In this document: positions 1 to 5,235 of the stretch, one piece after another | How the letters are laid out: every line of letters begins with the position of its first letter | Numbering within the stretch: the first letter of the stretch is position 1 | Origin: an uncultured Eubacteriales bacterium | Lineage (GTDB): Bacteria > Bacillota > Clostridia > Christensenellales > Aristaeellaceae | DNA: 5,302 nt | Assembly: GCA_900550955.1 (NCBI GenBank) | Contig: URUF01000089.1 | Coordinates: 1 to 5,302 of the forward strand | Direction of reading: 5' to 3' | Position numbers and translations under genes: made by a program | The notes under the pieces: model-generated | Told to the model about the DNA's origin: nothing | What the model saw: the letters and a program-made list of their open reading frames with translations, nothing else | The model's database searches: none

Positions 1-7
1 CAGTGGC

Positions 8-73
8 CAGAACGACGATTGAGGTTGCGGGTCTGCGGCCCTCCAAACCTCCCATAGGTTTATCGACAGTCTG
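8..73 (+). repeat. Left copy of the operon-flanking inverted repeat
   Basis: This 66-bp stretch is nearly identical to the reverse complement of 5236-5302. The first 39 bases match exactly. The remainder differs by four substitutions and one single-base indel, about 93% identity overall. The repeat ends in GACAGTCTG and directly abuts the operon's terminator hairpin. Within it, AAACCT (45-50) and AGGTTT (56-61) can pair around a CCCAT loop. In the other copy this stem survives in part through a G-U pair. The outer boundary is unknown because the right-hand copy runs to the window edge. No transposase or integrase lies nearby, so the class of element (dispersed intergenic repeat, MITE-like element or structured RNA) is not resolved. 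Confidence 0.85.
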
Positions 74-109
74 AAACGCCAGACGGCCCTTTTGCCGTCT
101 GGCGTTTTT
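74..109. terminator. Rho-independent terminator closing the ABC operon, probably bidirectional
   Basis: A perfect 14-bp stem pairs 74-87 with 94-107 around a 6-nt CCTTTT loop. Its start lies about 50 nt beyond the ATPase stop codon. On the plus strand the stem runs into five T's (105-109). On the minus strand, the direction of the operon, it ends in GTTT followed by CAG, a weaker U tail on a very stable stem. It probably ends operon transcription and may also stop transcripts entering from the left. The CAGAC at 80-84 can instead pair with GTCTG at 69-73 in the adjacent repeat, a competing but much weaker fold. Confidence 0.85.
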
Positions 110-156
110 GCATTCCCGCTGTCCTCCCGCCCAAGCACGGGCGCGCGGAGGCCTTC

Positions 157-1236
157 TCAGGTGAGGATTTTGCGGAAGTCCTGGCCCGGGCCCTCCTCGG
201 GGTAAACCAGGAAGCTGCGCACGTTCAGGCTGACCTGCTTGCCGCTGGTTACGCCCAGGCTTTCAAAGGGATCGGCGATGACGCGCAGCTCCTTGCCTGC
301 GCCCAGATCGATGCGGCAGTCGTTCACATCGCCCAGGTAGAAATGGCTTTTGACCGTGCCGTTAAGCACGCCCTCGCCCTCCGCGGCAAACTTTACGTGC
401 TCGGGGCGCACGCCCACGATTACGCGGCCCTTTTCGGAGCCCTCGTAGGGCAGGCGCTGGCCGCAGCCGTCCAGCTCGATGCAATCGGCCTTTACCTCGC
501 CCGAGAGGAACTCGATCTTACCTACAAAATCGGCCACGAAGGGATTGACCGGGGTATTGTAGATATCGCTGGGCGCGCCAATTTGCTGAATCACGCCGCG
601 GTTGATAACCACGATGCGGTCGCTCATGGCCATGGCCTCGGTTTGGTCGTGCGTTACGTAAACGACGGTGATGCCGCACTCCTTTTGGATTTCCTTGATT
701 TCAAAGCGCATGCTCTCGCGCAGCTTCGCATCCAGGTTGGAAAGCGGCTCGTCCAGCAGCAGCAGGGCGGGCTCGGCCACCAGGGCGCGCGCCAGGGCCA
801 CGCGCTGCTGCTGGCCGCCGGAAAGCTGGCTGGGGATGCGCTCCGCATATTGCGAAAGGTGCACCATCTTCAGCACCCGGTCCACCTTTTCCTTGATGAC
901 GGCCTTAGGCGCTTTTTTGATGGTGAGGGGATAGGCCACGTTATCCGCCACGGTCATATGCGGCCATACGGCGTAGCTTTGGAACACCATGCCGATATCG
1001 CGCTTTTCCGGCGGAAGGAATACCTTCTCGCTGGAAACCACCTTCTCGTCAAATTTTACGCTGCCCTTGGTGGGCTTTTCAAATCCCGCGATGATGCGCA
1101 GCATCGTGGTTTTGCCGCAGCCGGAGGGGCCCAGCAGGGTAATGAACTCGCCGTTTTCAAACACGGCGTCAAAATCGTCCAGAACAACGGTATTTCCAAA
1201 GGCCTTTGTTACATGCTCAATGATTACGCTTGCCAT
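157..1236 (-). CDS. ABC transporter ATP-binding protein (FbpC/AfuC/PotA-like)
   Basis: This 359-residue cytoplasmic ATPase would power import through the permease encoded just upstream. All nucleotide-binding motifs are intact: Walker A GPSGCGKTT at residues 36-44, Q-loop Gln86, signature LSGGQQQR at 138-145, Walker B LLLLDEP at 158-164 with catalytic Glu163, D-loop SNLD at 166-169, and switch His196. Phe13 occupies the aromatic A-loop position. Residues about 240-345 form the C-terminal TOBE-type domain, including VGVRPEHV, typical of ATPases for iron, polyamine, sugar and phosphonate importers, so the length is normal for the family. The chosen ATG has AAGGAG (1247-1252) 10 nt upstream. A longer frame from 1305 overlaps the permease end and lacks family similarity over its first 23 residues. 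The gene starts 28 nt after the permease stop, so the two are presumably cotranscribed. The ATPase class is certain; the substrate is not. Confidence 0.96.
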   Translation of the reverse strand: MASVIIEHVTKAFGNTVVLDDFDAVFENGEFITLLGPSGCGKTTMLRIIAGFEKPTKGSVKFDEKVVSSEKVFLPPEKRDIGMVFQSYAVWPHMTVADNVAYPLTIKKAPKAVIKEKVDRVLKMVHLSQYAERIPSQLSGGQQQRVALARALVAEPALLLLDEPLSNLDAKLRESMRFEIKEIQKECGITVVYVTHDQTEAMAMSDRIVVINRGVIQQIGAPSDIYNTPVNPFVADFVGKIEFLSGEVKADCIELDGCGQRLPYEGSEKGRVIVGVRPEHVKFAAEGEGVLNGTVKSHFYLGDVNDCRIDLGAGKELRVIADPFESLGVTSGKQVSLNVRSFLVYPEEGPGQDFRKILT

Positions 1237-1264
1237 ATCAATCTCTCTCCTTACGCAATCCCCA

Positions 1265-3790
1265 TCAGATGGAGAACTCGCCCTTTGTGAGGCGGTTAAG
1301 CACAAAGTTCAGCGCCACAACGATCAACAGGATGCCAAACGCCATCGCGCAAGCCTGCGGCTGGCTGGTGAAGGTCCAGTATTCGTACAGCTGGAAGCCG
1401 ATGGTCTTGGTGGTGTTGGAATACAATAGCGTCGTCATGGACAGCTCGTAGAACGAGGGGATAAAAATCAGGAACCAGCCCGCCGCAATGGAGGGGAAGA
1501 TCAGCGGCCCGGTGATCTTGAACATGGTGCGCGTCCAGGTGGCGCCGGAAATCTGCGAGCATTCCTCCAGCGATACGTGGATTTGCGACATGGCGGATAC
1601 CACGGTGCGCATGCCCATCATCAGGTATTTGATCAGGTAGGCCACAATCATGATGTAGGCGGTGTTGTAGATGTTCACGCCAAAATCGCCTTTCATGGTC
1701 ATAATCAGGCCCAGGGCGATAACCACCGAGGGGGTGCCGCTGCCAAGGGTGATCATAAAGTCCGGCAGCTTGCGGCCGCGAATGCGCGTGCGCTGCAAAA
1801 GGTAGCTCATTACGCAGGCGATGATGATGCCAACCGTGGCGGTTACCGCGCCGTAGATAAGGCTGTTTTTCAGGCAGGCCAGCGTTTCGCTGCGGGAGAA
1901 GATGAGCGTCCATTGCCCAAAGGTAAAGTTGCCGGGGTCGGTAAGGCTTTTGCCAACGTCCACCTTGAAGGAGGTGGTTAGGATGGTGGCGAAGGGCACC
2001 AGGATAACGATTACGGCAAACAGGCTTACCAGCACCGTGAGCGGGATGCGCCACTTGCGCAGGTCCACAATGTTGGGGCGCGTGGATTTGCCCGATACGG
2101 TGATGTACTGGCGCTTGGCCATTACAAAGTCCGAAATGTACAAAACCAGAATGGCGATGATCATCAGGAACACGGCCATGCCCGTGGCGTCGTTAAGGCC
2201 CTGGGTGCCCAGGCCGTAGTATTCGATGATGCGGGTGGTTACGGTGTGCACCTTGCCCGGCGCGCCAATGATGGAGGGGATGCCGTAGCAGCTGGCCGCG
2301 CACACAAATACCAGCAGCGCGCCCGCGATAAGCGAGGGGGTCATCATGGGCAGGGTAACGGTGAACAGCGTTTTCAGCGGCGAAGCGCCGGAGATGCGGC
2401 TGGCCTCCTCCAGGGTGGGGTCCATCTTCTCCATGGCGCGGGAGATGGTGATGAAGGCATAGGGATAATAGAAGGTGGTGAGCACCCAAATGAGGCCGCC
2501 CAGGGAATAGATGTTGATGGGACCGGTCGCGTCCGCGGCCATGCCAAAGAGGGTGCGCAGGAACACGTTGATATCGCCCACGTTGGGGTTAAGCAGCCTG
2601 AGCCAGGCCATGGCCCCCACATAGGGCGGCACCATGTAGGTGAGCACGAATAGGCTGCGGAAGAACTTTTTGCCATACAGGTTGGTGCGGCCCACCAGCC
2701 ACGCCAGCGGGAAGGCCAGCACGGTGCCCAGCACCATGGTTGCCGCCGCGGCGATAAGCGTGTTTTTCAGCGCGCTCCAGTTCATGGGGTAGCTGTAAAG
2801 GCGCGTGAAGGTTTCCAGCGTAAAGTTGCCGTTGGGGAAGAAGGCCTTGGCCACCAGGTACACAAGCGGCAGCATCTGGAACAGGAGCATAAAGTCGATA
2901 ATCAAAAGGATAACCAGCCACTTGATATCAAAATGCCAGCTGTGATCCGCGCCGATAAGGAAGGCCAGCAGCACGATATCCAGCGCCAGCAGCACGCCCA
3001 GCATAATGACCGTGCGGCTGTGGCTGACCACAAACTGAGAAACCCACGAAACGCTGCCGCTGACGGCCGCCTTGTACGCGTCCAGGCGGGCGGGAGCCTT
3101 GCGGACGGCCTTTTTGGTGTTGTTGGCCAGCTCGGTAGGGATGGACACGGAGGATTCGTCCGCGCTGATCAGGAACAGCTGCAACAGCATCTGCTCGCGC
3201 TGCGCGCCTTCCAGGCCTTCCACGGCGGACGCCGCCGTTTCGTTGAGCTGGGCGGCTTCATTGGTAAGCGCCGCAAGCAGGCTTTGGCGCATGGCCGCCC
3301 GCTCGGCCGCGTCCAGGGCGGCCAGCTGCTTTTTAAGCTTGCTGGATACCTTGGGGCCATCCACCGCAAAAGCCGCGTCAAACAGCTTGAGCGTGGAGGC
3401 GGCCTGATCGCTTTGCGGCAGGGAGGCCCTAAAGGCGTCCAGCTCCTGGCGGGCGGCGGCCTCGTCGCCGCGGATATCCGCCCAGTAGGCCAAAAGCATT
3501 TCATCCAGCTTGGCGCTTACGGCCGCCCGCTCCTGTGCCTCAAGGGATTGCAGCGCCGGCGCCAAATCGTTTTGATAGTGTTTGTCCAGCTCGCCCTTCA
3601 GTTGGTATACATAGCTGAAACCGGCCTCCGCGTCATAGCCGGACGCATTGAAGGCGCTGATGCCCCGCACGCCTGCGAAGATCATCAAAAGCCCTAAGGC
3701 GAACAGCACCGCCAGAACGGTTTTGACGAACACCGGCCCCAGATCCCGCTGCCCATTCAGCTGTGGCTGCGGCTGCGCCAAGTTTTTCAT
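1265..3790 (-). CDS. Fused two-domain ABC importer permease with an N-terminal exported helical domain
   Basis: This 841-residue membrane protein carries both permease halves in one chain, as in FbpB/AfuB-type importers. Approximate membrane helices of half 1 are at residues 290-314, 341-365, 377-399, 427-449, 484-506 and 537-556. Half 2 helices are at 580-604, 640-664, 677-697, 708-727, 765-787 and 812-832. Each half has the EAA loop that docks the ATPase: EEASRISGA at 461-469 and EECSQISGA at 742-750, the second with Cys for the first Ala. Fused permeases of this group are typically about 500-700 residues. The excess is N-terminal: helix 20-43, a charged alanine-rich helical segment at 44-258, and helix 259-281. 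That order places the segment outside the membrane and keeps the core topology unchanged. ATG at 3790 is chosen because AAAGGAG lies 10 nt upstream; an in-frame TTG at 3799 is too close to it. The binding-protein gene lies upstream and the ATPase gene downstream. Confidence 0.95.
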   Translation of the reverse strand: MKNLAQPQPQLNGQRDLGPVFVKTVLAVLFALGLLMIFAGVRGISAFNASGYDAEAGFSYVYQLKGELDKHYQNDLAPALQSLEAQERAAVSAKLDEMLLAYWADIRGDEAAARQELDAFRASLPQSDQAASTLKLFDAAFAVDGPKVSSKLKKQLAALDAAERAAMRQSLLAALTNEAAQLNETAASAVEGLEGAQREQMLLQLFLISADESSVSIPTELANNTKKAVRKAPARLDAYKAAVSGSVSWVSQFVVSHSRTVIMLGVLLALDIVLLAFLIGADHSWHFDIKWLVILLIIDFMLLFQMLPLVYLVAKAFFPNGNFTLETFTRLYSYPMNWSALKNTLIAAAATMVLGTVLAFPLAWLVGRTNLYGKKFFRSLFVLTYMVPPYVGAMAWLRLLNPNVGDINVFLRTLFGMAADATGPINIYSLGGLIWVLTTFYYPYAFITISRAMEKMDPTLEEASRISGASPLKTLFTVTLPMMTPSLIAGALLVFVCAASCYGIPSIIGAPGKVHTVTTRIIEYYGLGTQGLNDATGMAVFLMIIAILVLYISDFVMAKRQYITVSGKSTRPNIVDLRKWRIPLTVLVSLFAVIVILVPFATILTTSFKVDVGKSLTDPGNFTFGQWTLIFSRSETLACLKNSLIYGAVTATVGIIIACVMSYLLQRTRIRGRKLPDFMITLGSGTPSVVIALGLIMTMKGDFGVNIYNTAYIMIVAYLIKYLMMGMRTVVSAMSQIHVSLEECSQISGATWTRTMFKITGPLIFPSIAAGWFLIFIPSFYELSMTTLLYSNTTKTIGFQLYEYWTFTSQPQACAMAFGILLIVVALNFVLNRLTKGEFSI

Positions 3791-3800
3791 CTGCCTCAAA

Positions 3801-3807
3801 CTCCTTT
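3801..3807 (-). promoter_or_regulatory. Ribosome binding site deciding the permease start
   Basis: The minus strand reads AAAGGAG here. It lies 10 nt before ATG at 3790, matching the 9-10 nt spacing at the other two genes. It lies only 1 nt before the in-frame TTG at 3799, which would be too close. This supports an 841-residue product over an 844-residue one. Confidence 0.85.
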
Positions 3808-3810
3808 ATA

Positions 3811-3829
3811 GGCACAAAAGAAACGTGCC
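3811..3829 (-). other. Small hairpin just upstream of the permease ribosome site
   Basis: GGCAC and GTGCC (3825-3829 and 3811-3815 in transcript order) can form a 5-bp stem around a U-rich 9-nt loop. It ends 3 nt before the AAAGGAG ribosome site. It is short and could occur by chance. Its placement would allow an effect on ribosome access or mRNA 5' stability after processing. Confidence 0.4.
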
Positions 3830-3842
3830 CAGCGTTCACGCC

Positions 3843-3858
3843 GGCCGCATAAGCGGCC
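3843..3858 (-). other. Intercistronic GC hairpin
   Basis: GGCCGC and GCGGCC form a perfect 6-bp GC stem with a 4-nt loop (TTAT on the transcribed strand). No U tract follows on the minus strand, so it does not look like a terminator. Lying between the binding-protein and permease genes, it is better read as an mRNA-stability or processing element. Confidence 0.5.
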
Positions 3859-3870
3859 CTTTATAAGAAG

Positions 3871-3909
3871 GGGCGCCGTGCGCGCCATTGCGCACGGCGC
3901 CCGTTTTTT
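3871..3909. terminator. Strong intercistronic hairpin with terminator form on the plus strand
   Basis: A perfect 12-bp GC-rich stem pairs 3871-3882 with 3891-3902 around an 8-nt loop. On the plus strand it is followed by G and six T's (3904-3909), the textbook terminator form, although no plus-strand gene is seen upstream. In the operon's direction it is preceded by six A's and followed by CTTCTTAT, a mediocre U tail, so partial termination is plausible. It lies between the binding-protein and permease genes. There it may lower distal expression or block 3' exonuclease decay, as hairpins after binding-protein genes are known to do (malE-malF is the classic case). Confidence 0.75.
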
Positions 3910-3925
3910 GGGGGATTAGAGAAAG

Positions 3926-3959
3926 GGGGCTGCCGCATCCTTACAAATACGGCAACCCC
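3926..3959 (-). terminator. Hairpin just after the binding-protein gene (partial terminator or attenuator)
   Basis: In the minus-strand RNA, 3950-3959 pairs with 3926-3935 in a 10-bp stem containing one G-U pair, around a 14-nt loop. CUUUCUCU follows. The stem begins 17 nt after the TAA stop of the binding-protein gene. The fold is perfect only when read as minus-strand RNA, because the wobble is a C-A mismatch on the plus strand. That supports function in the operon's direction. It could stop a fraction of transcripts, giving more binding protein than permease. Confidence 0.6.
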
Positions 3960-3976
3960 GCGCAAGGTGCTTTTGC

Positions 3977-5014
3977 TTACTTTTCGGGAATGGTTACGTT
4001 CTCCTGGAACTGGGTGCGGATTTCCTCACGCTGGGTGTAGCAGCGTACCCAGTCGACGCCCATATCGGTTTCAATCAGGCCGTCGGTATCGATGGAGTCA
4101 TAGGGGACTTCCTTCATGCCGGCGGCGACGCTGTGCATGTAGCCCTCCAGCATGTACTTCTGGCCGGCCTCGCTAAGCAGCCAATCGGTAATGGCCTGGC
4201 AGGCCTCGATGTTCATGTTGGCGCTACGGTCCTCGGCGACGGTCATAACGGTGGAGGGGATGAGAATGTTGCCGTCGGTGGGGTAGATGCAGGCCAGCTG
4301 AGAGCCCTCTTCCTTGCGAACCTTCAGCACGGATTCTTCCAGAATCATAACTTCCTTGCACTCGCCGGTTTGCAGCTTGGCAAGGGCGGTGGAGCCGGAC
4401 TCGATCATCACGCCGTTGTTGCCCAGGGCCTTGAAGTACTCGTAGCCGTATTTATCGCTCAGGGAAGCCACGGCCGCCATGGTGGTGCCGGAGGTGAGCG
4501 GGTTGCCCATGGAGATCATGCCCTTGACGGACTCGTCGTTGGCGAAATCATAGAAGCTCTGGGGCAGCTCGTCGGCGCTGTACTTTTCGGGGTTGTAGGC
4601 CAGCACCATGTTGCACACGCGCACGGGGAACCAGTAGCCGTCCTCGTCATACTCAAAGCGCAGCTTGCTGCCGTCGGCCTCCATGGGCTCCAGCCAGCCG
4701 CCCTCTTTCAGCTCCAGGGAGTAGGCGGGCTCGGCCACAAGCATCATGTCGCAGCCCAGGGTGCCGGTTTCCATCTCGCCGGCCAGCTTGGTTTGCAGGG
4801 AGCCGGTGCCGCCGTAGAAGAAGAAGGATTCGCCGTTGCCGGGCTCAAGGTTGGGGAACTCGGCCTTGAGGGCCTCGTCCATCATATCGATAACAAACTG
4901 GTACATGGACGTGTAGATCATCACCTTGCCGGATACATCCTCGTTGACGGCAAGCGCGCTGCCCGCGCCCATAAGCATAACAAGGGCCAGTAAAGTCGCC
5001 AGGATTTTCTTCAT
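3977..5014 (-). CDS. Extracellular solute-binding protein, family 1 (AfuA/FbpA-like fold), non-lipoprotein
   Basis: This 345-residue protein captures the substrate outside the membrane and delivers it to the fused permease. Residues 1-22 form a signal peptide: a Lys-Lys start, a hydrophobic core, and AxA cleavage after Ala22. There is no lipobox Cys. The mature part has landmarks of binding proteins in the iron/phosphosugar/phosphonate/polyamine group: an opening VMIYTSM strand (31-37), FFFYGGTGSLQTKLAGE (64-80), the NPLTSGTTMAAVASL loop (171-185), IYPTDGNILIPST (243-255) and a C-terminal DWLLSEAGQKYM helix (277-288). The tyrosine pair of classical ferric-binding proteins is absent. Glycine and serine/threonine in the two loops would suit an anionic or phosphorylated ligand, but this is inference. 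ATG has AAGGAGG (5024-5030) 9 nt upstream. It is the first gene of the operon, behind its own promoter. Confidence 0.94.
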   Translation of the reverse strand: MKKILATLLALVMLMGAGSALAVNEDVSGKVMIYTSMYQFVIDMMDEALKAEFPNLEPGNGESFFFYGGTGSLQTKLAGEMETGTLGCDMMLVAEPAYSLELKEGGWLEPMEADGSKLRFEYDEDGYWFPVRVCNMVLAYNPEKYSADELPQSFYDFANDESVKGMISMGNPLTSGTTMAAVASLSDKYGYEYFKALGNNGVMIESGSTALAKLQTGECKEVMILEESVLKVRKEEGSQLACIYPTDGNILIPSTVMTVAEDRSANMNIEACQAITDWLLSEAGQKYMLEGYMHSVAAGMKEVPYDSIDTDGLIETDMGVDWVRCYTQREEIRTQFQENVTIPEK

Positions 5015-5046
5015 AGATAGGTGCCTCCTTGCTTTGGGTTTATTCT

Positions 5047-5073
5047 CATCGCCGGATCGCCTGCCGGCGGATG
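5047..5073 (-). promoter_or_regulatory. Leader hairpin in the binding-protein 5' UTR
   Basis: CATCGCCGG (5047-5055) is complementary to CCGGCGGATG (5064-5073) apart from one bulged G, around an 8-nt loop. It lies in the middle of the roughly 100-nt leader between the predicted transcription start and the ribosome site. No U tract follows, so it is not a terminator. It does not resemble any riboswitch class I can recognise. A role in mRNA stability or translation control is possible. Confidence 0.45.
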
Positions 5074-5110
5074 GCTCATTGTGATAATTTTGTCAGAAAC
5101 GGTTCCTCTT

Positions 5111-5144
5111 TTTCCAGAACATCATAACATAAGTTCCCAGGAAA
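5111..5144. promoter_or_regulatory. Candidate operator: inverted repeat enclosing the -10 box
   Basis: TTTCCAGAAC (5111-5120) and GTTCCCAGGAAA (5133-5144) are inverted copies. The outer TTTCC and inner GAAC parts match exactly; the middle differs, A against TGG. They are separated by 12 bp that contain the -10 hexamer, and the right arm reaches the -35 box. A repressor bound here would block RNA polymerase. The regulator is unknown and not encoded in the window. The GAAC/GTTC spacing of 12 does not fit the Firmicute LexA site. Confidence 0.45.
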
Positions 5145-5149
5145 GTAAA
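5121..5149 (-). promoter_or_regulatory. SigA-type promoter of the ABC operon
   Basis: On the minus strand, TTTACT (5144-5149) and TATGAT (5121-5126) are separated by exactly 17 bp. TG one base before the -10 hexamer makes it an extended -10 promoter. The hexamers match consensus at 4/6 and 5/6. The predicted start is near 5114, giving a leader of about 100 nt before the binding-protein ATG. It lies just after a U-tailed terminator, as expected for the first promoter of a new unit. Confidence 0.75.
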
Positions 5150-5159
5150 GATAAAACCG

Positions 5160-5214
5160 AAAAAAAGCATAGGCTATTTTGCGCGCATGGGGAGGCGTAC
5201 AAAATAGGCTATGC
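5160..5214 (-). terminator. Rho-independent terminator upstream of the operon promoter
   Basis: In minus-strand RNA, 5200-5214 pairs with 5167-5181. The stem is 14 of 15 pairs, with one C-C mismatch in the middle, and seven U's follow (5160-5166). The loop is 18 nt. It lies upstream of the operon promoter, so it most simply ends a transcript entering from beyond the right edge. The near-palindromic ATAGGCTAT occurs in both arms (5169-5177 and 5204-5212), which explains the central mismatch. Confidence 0.75.
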
Positions 5215-5234
5215 GCCGAAGTGGCCGCATAGCC
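5207..5234 (-). promoter_or_regulatory. Hairpin that competes with the terminator stem
   Basis: In minus-strand RNA, GGCTATGCG (5226-5234) pairs perfectly with CGCATAGCC (5207-5215) over 9 bp, around a 10-nt loop. It uses bases that also form the 5' arm of the U7 terminator, so the two folds exclude each other. It is followed by UAUUUUG and could itself be a first terminator. Alternatively it could act as an antiterminator. Any leader that it would control must start outside the window. Confidence 0.55.
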
Positions 5235-5235
5235 C

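Noticed and set aside
343..1290. Long plus-strand reading frame of 315 codons opposite the ATPase gene
   Set aside because: It lies antisense to an ATPase with every catalytic motif intact. Its translation is rich in His, Ala, Gly and Gln with no recognisable domain, typical of a mirror frame in GC-rich DNA.
1237..1305. Longer ATPase start at 1305 adding 23 residues
   Set aside because: The added residues overlap the permease end and do not resemble the family. AAGGAG at 1247-1252 is well placed only for the ATG at 1236.
2933..3697. Plus-strand reading frame of 254 codons opposite the permease N-terminal domain
   Set aside because: I checked whether the unusual permease extension might be a mirror of a real plus-strand gene. 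The minus frame is continuous with the permease core, has its own ribosome site and sensible membrane helices, while the plus product is a low-complexity Gly/Arg/Gln-rich sequence.
3801..3840. A separate promoter for the permease gene using TATAAA near 3805
   Set aside because: The hexamer overlaps the ribosome site, which would leave no leader, and no acceptable -35 box lies at the proper distance.
4133..4993. Plus-strand reading frame of 286 codons opposite the binding-protein gene
   Set aside because: It is antisense to a gene with a clear signal peptide and family motifs. Its translation is a His/Val/Gly/Ala-rich sequence without domain features.
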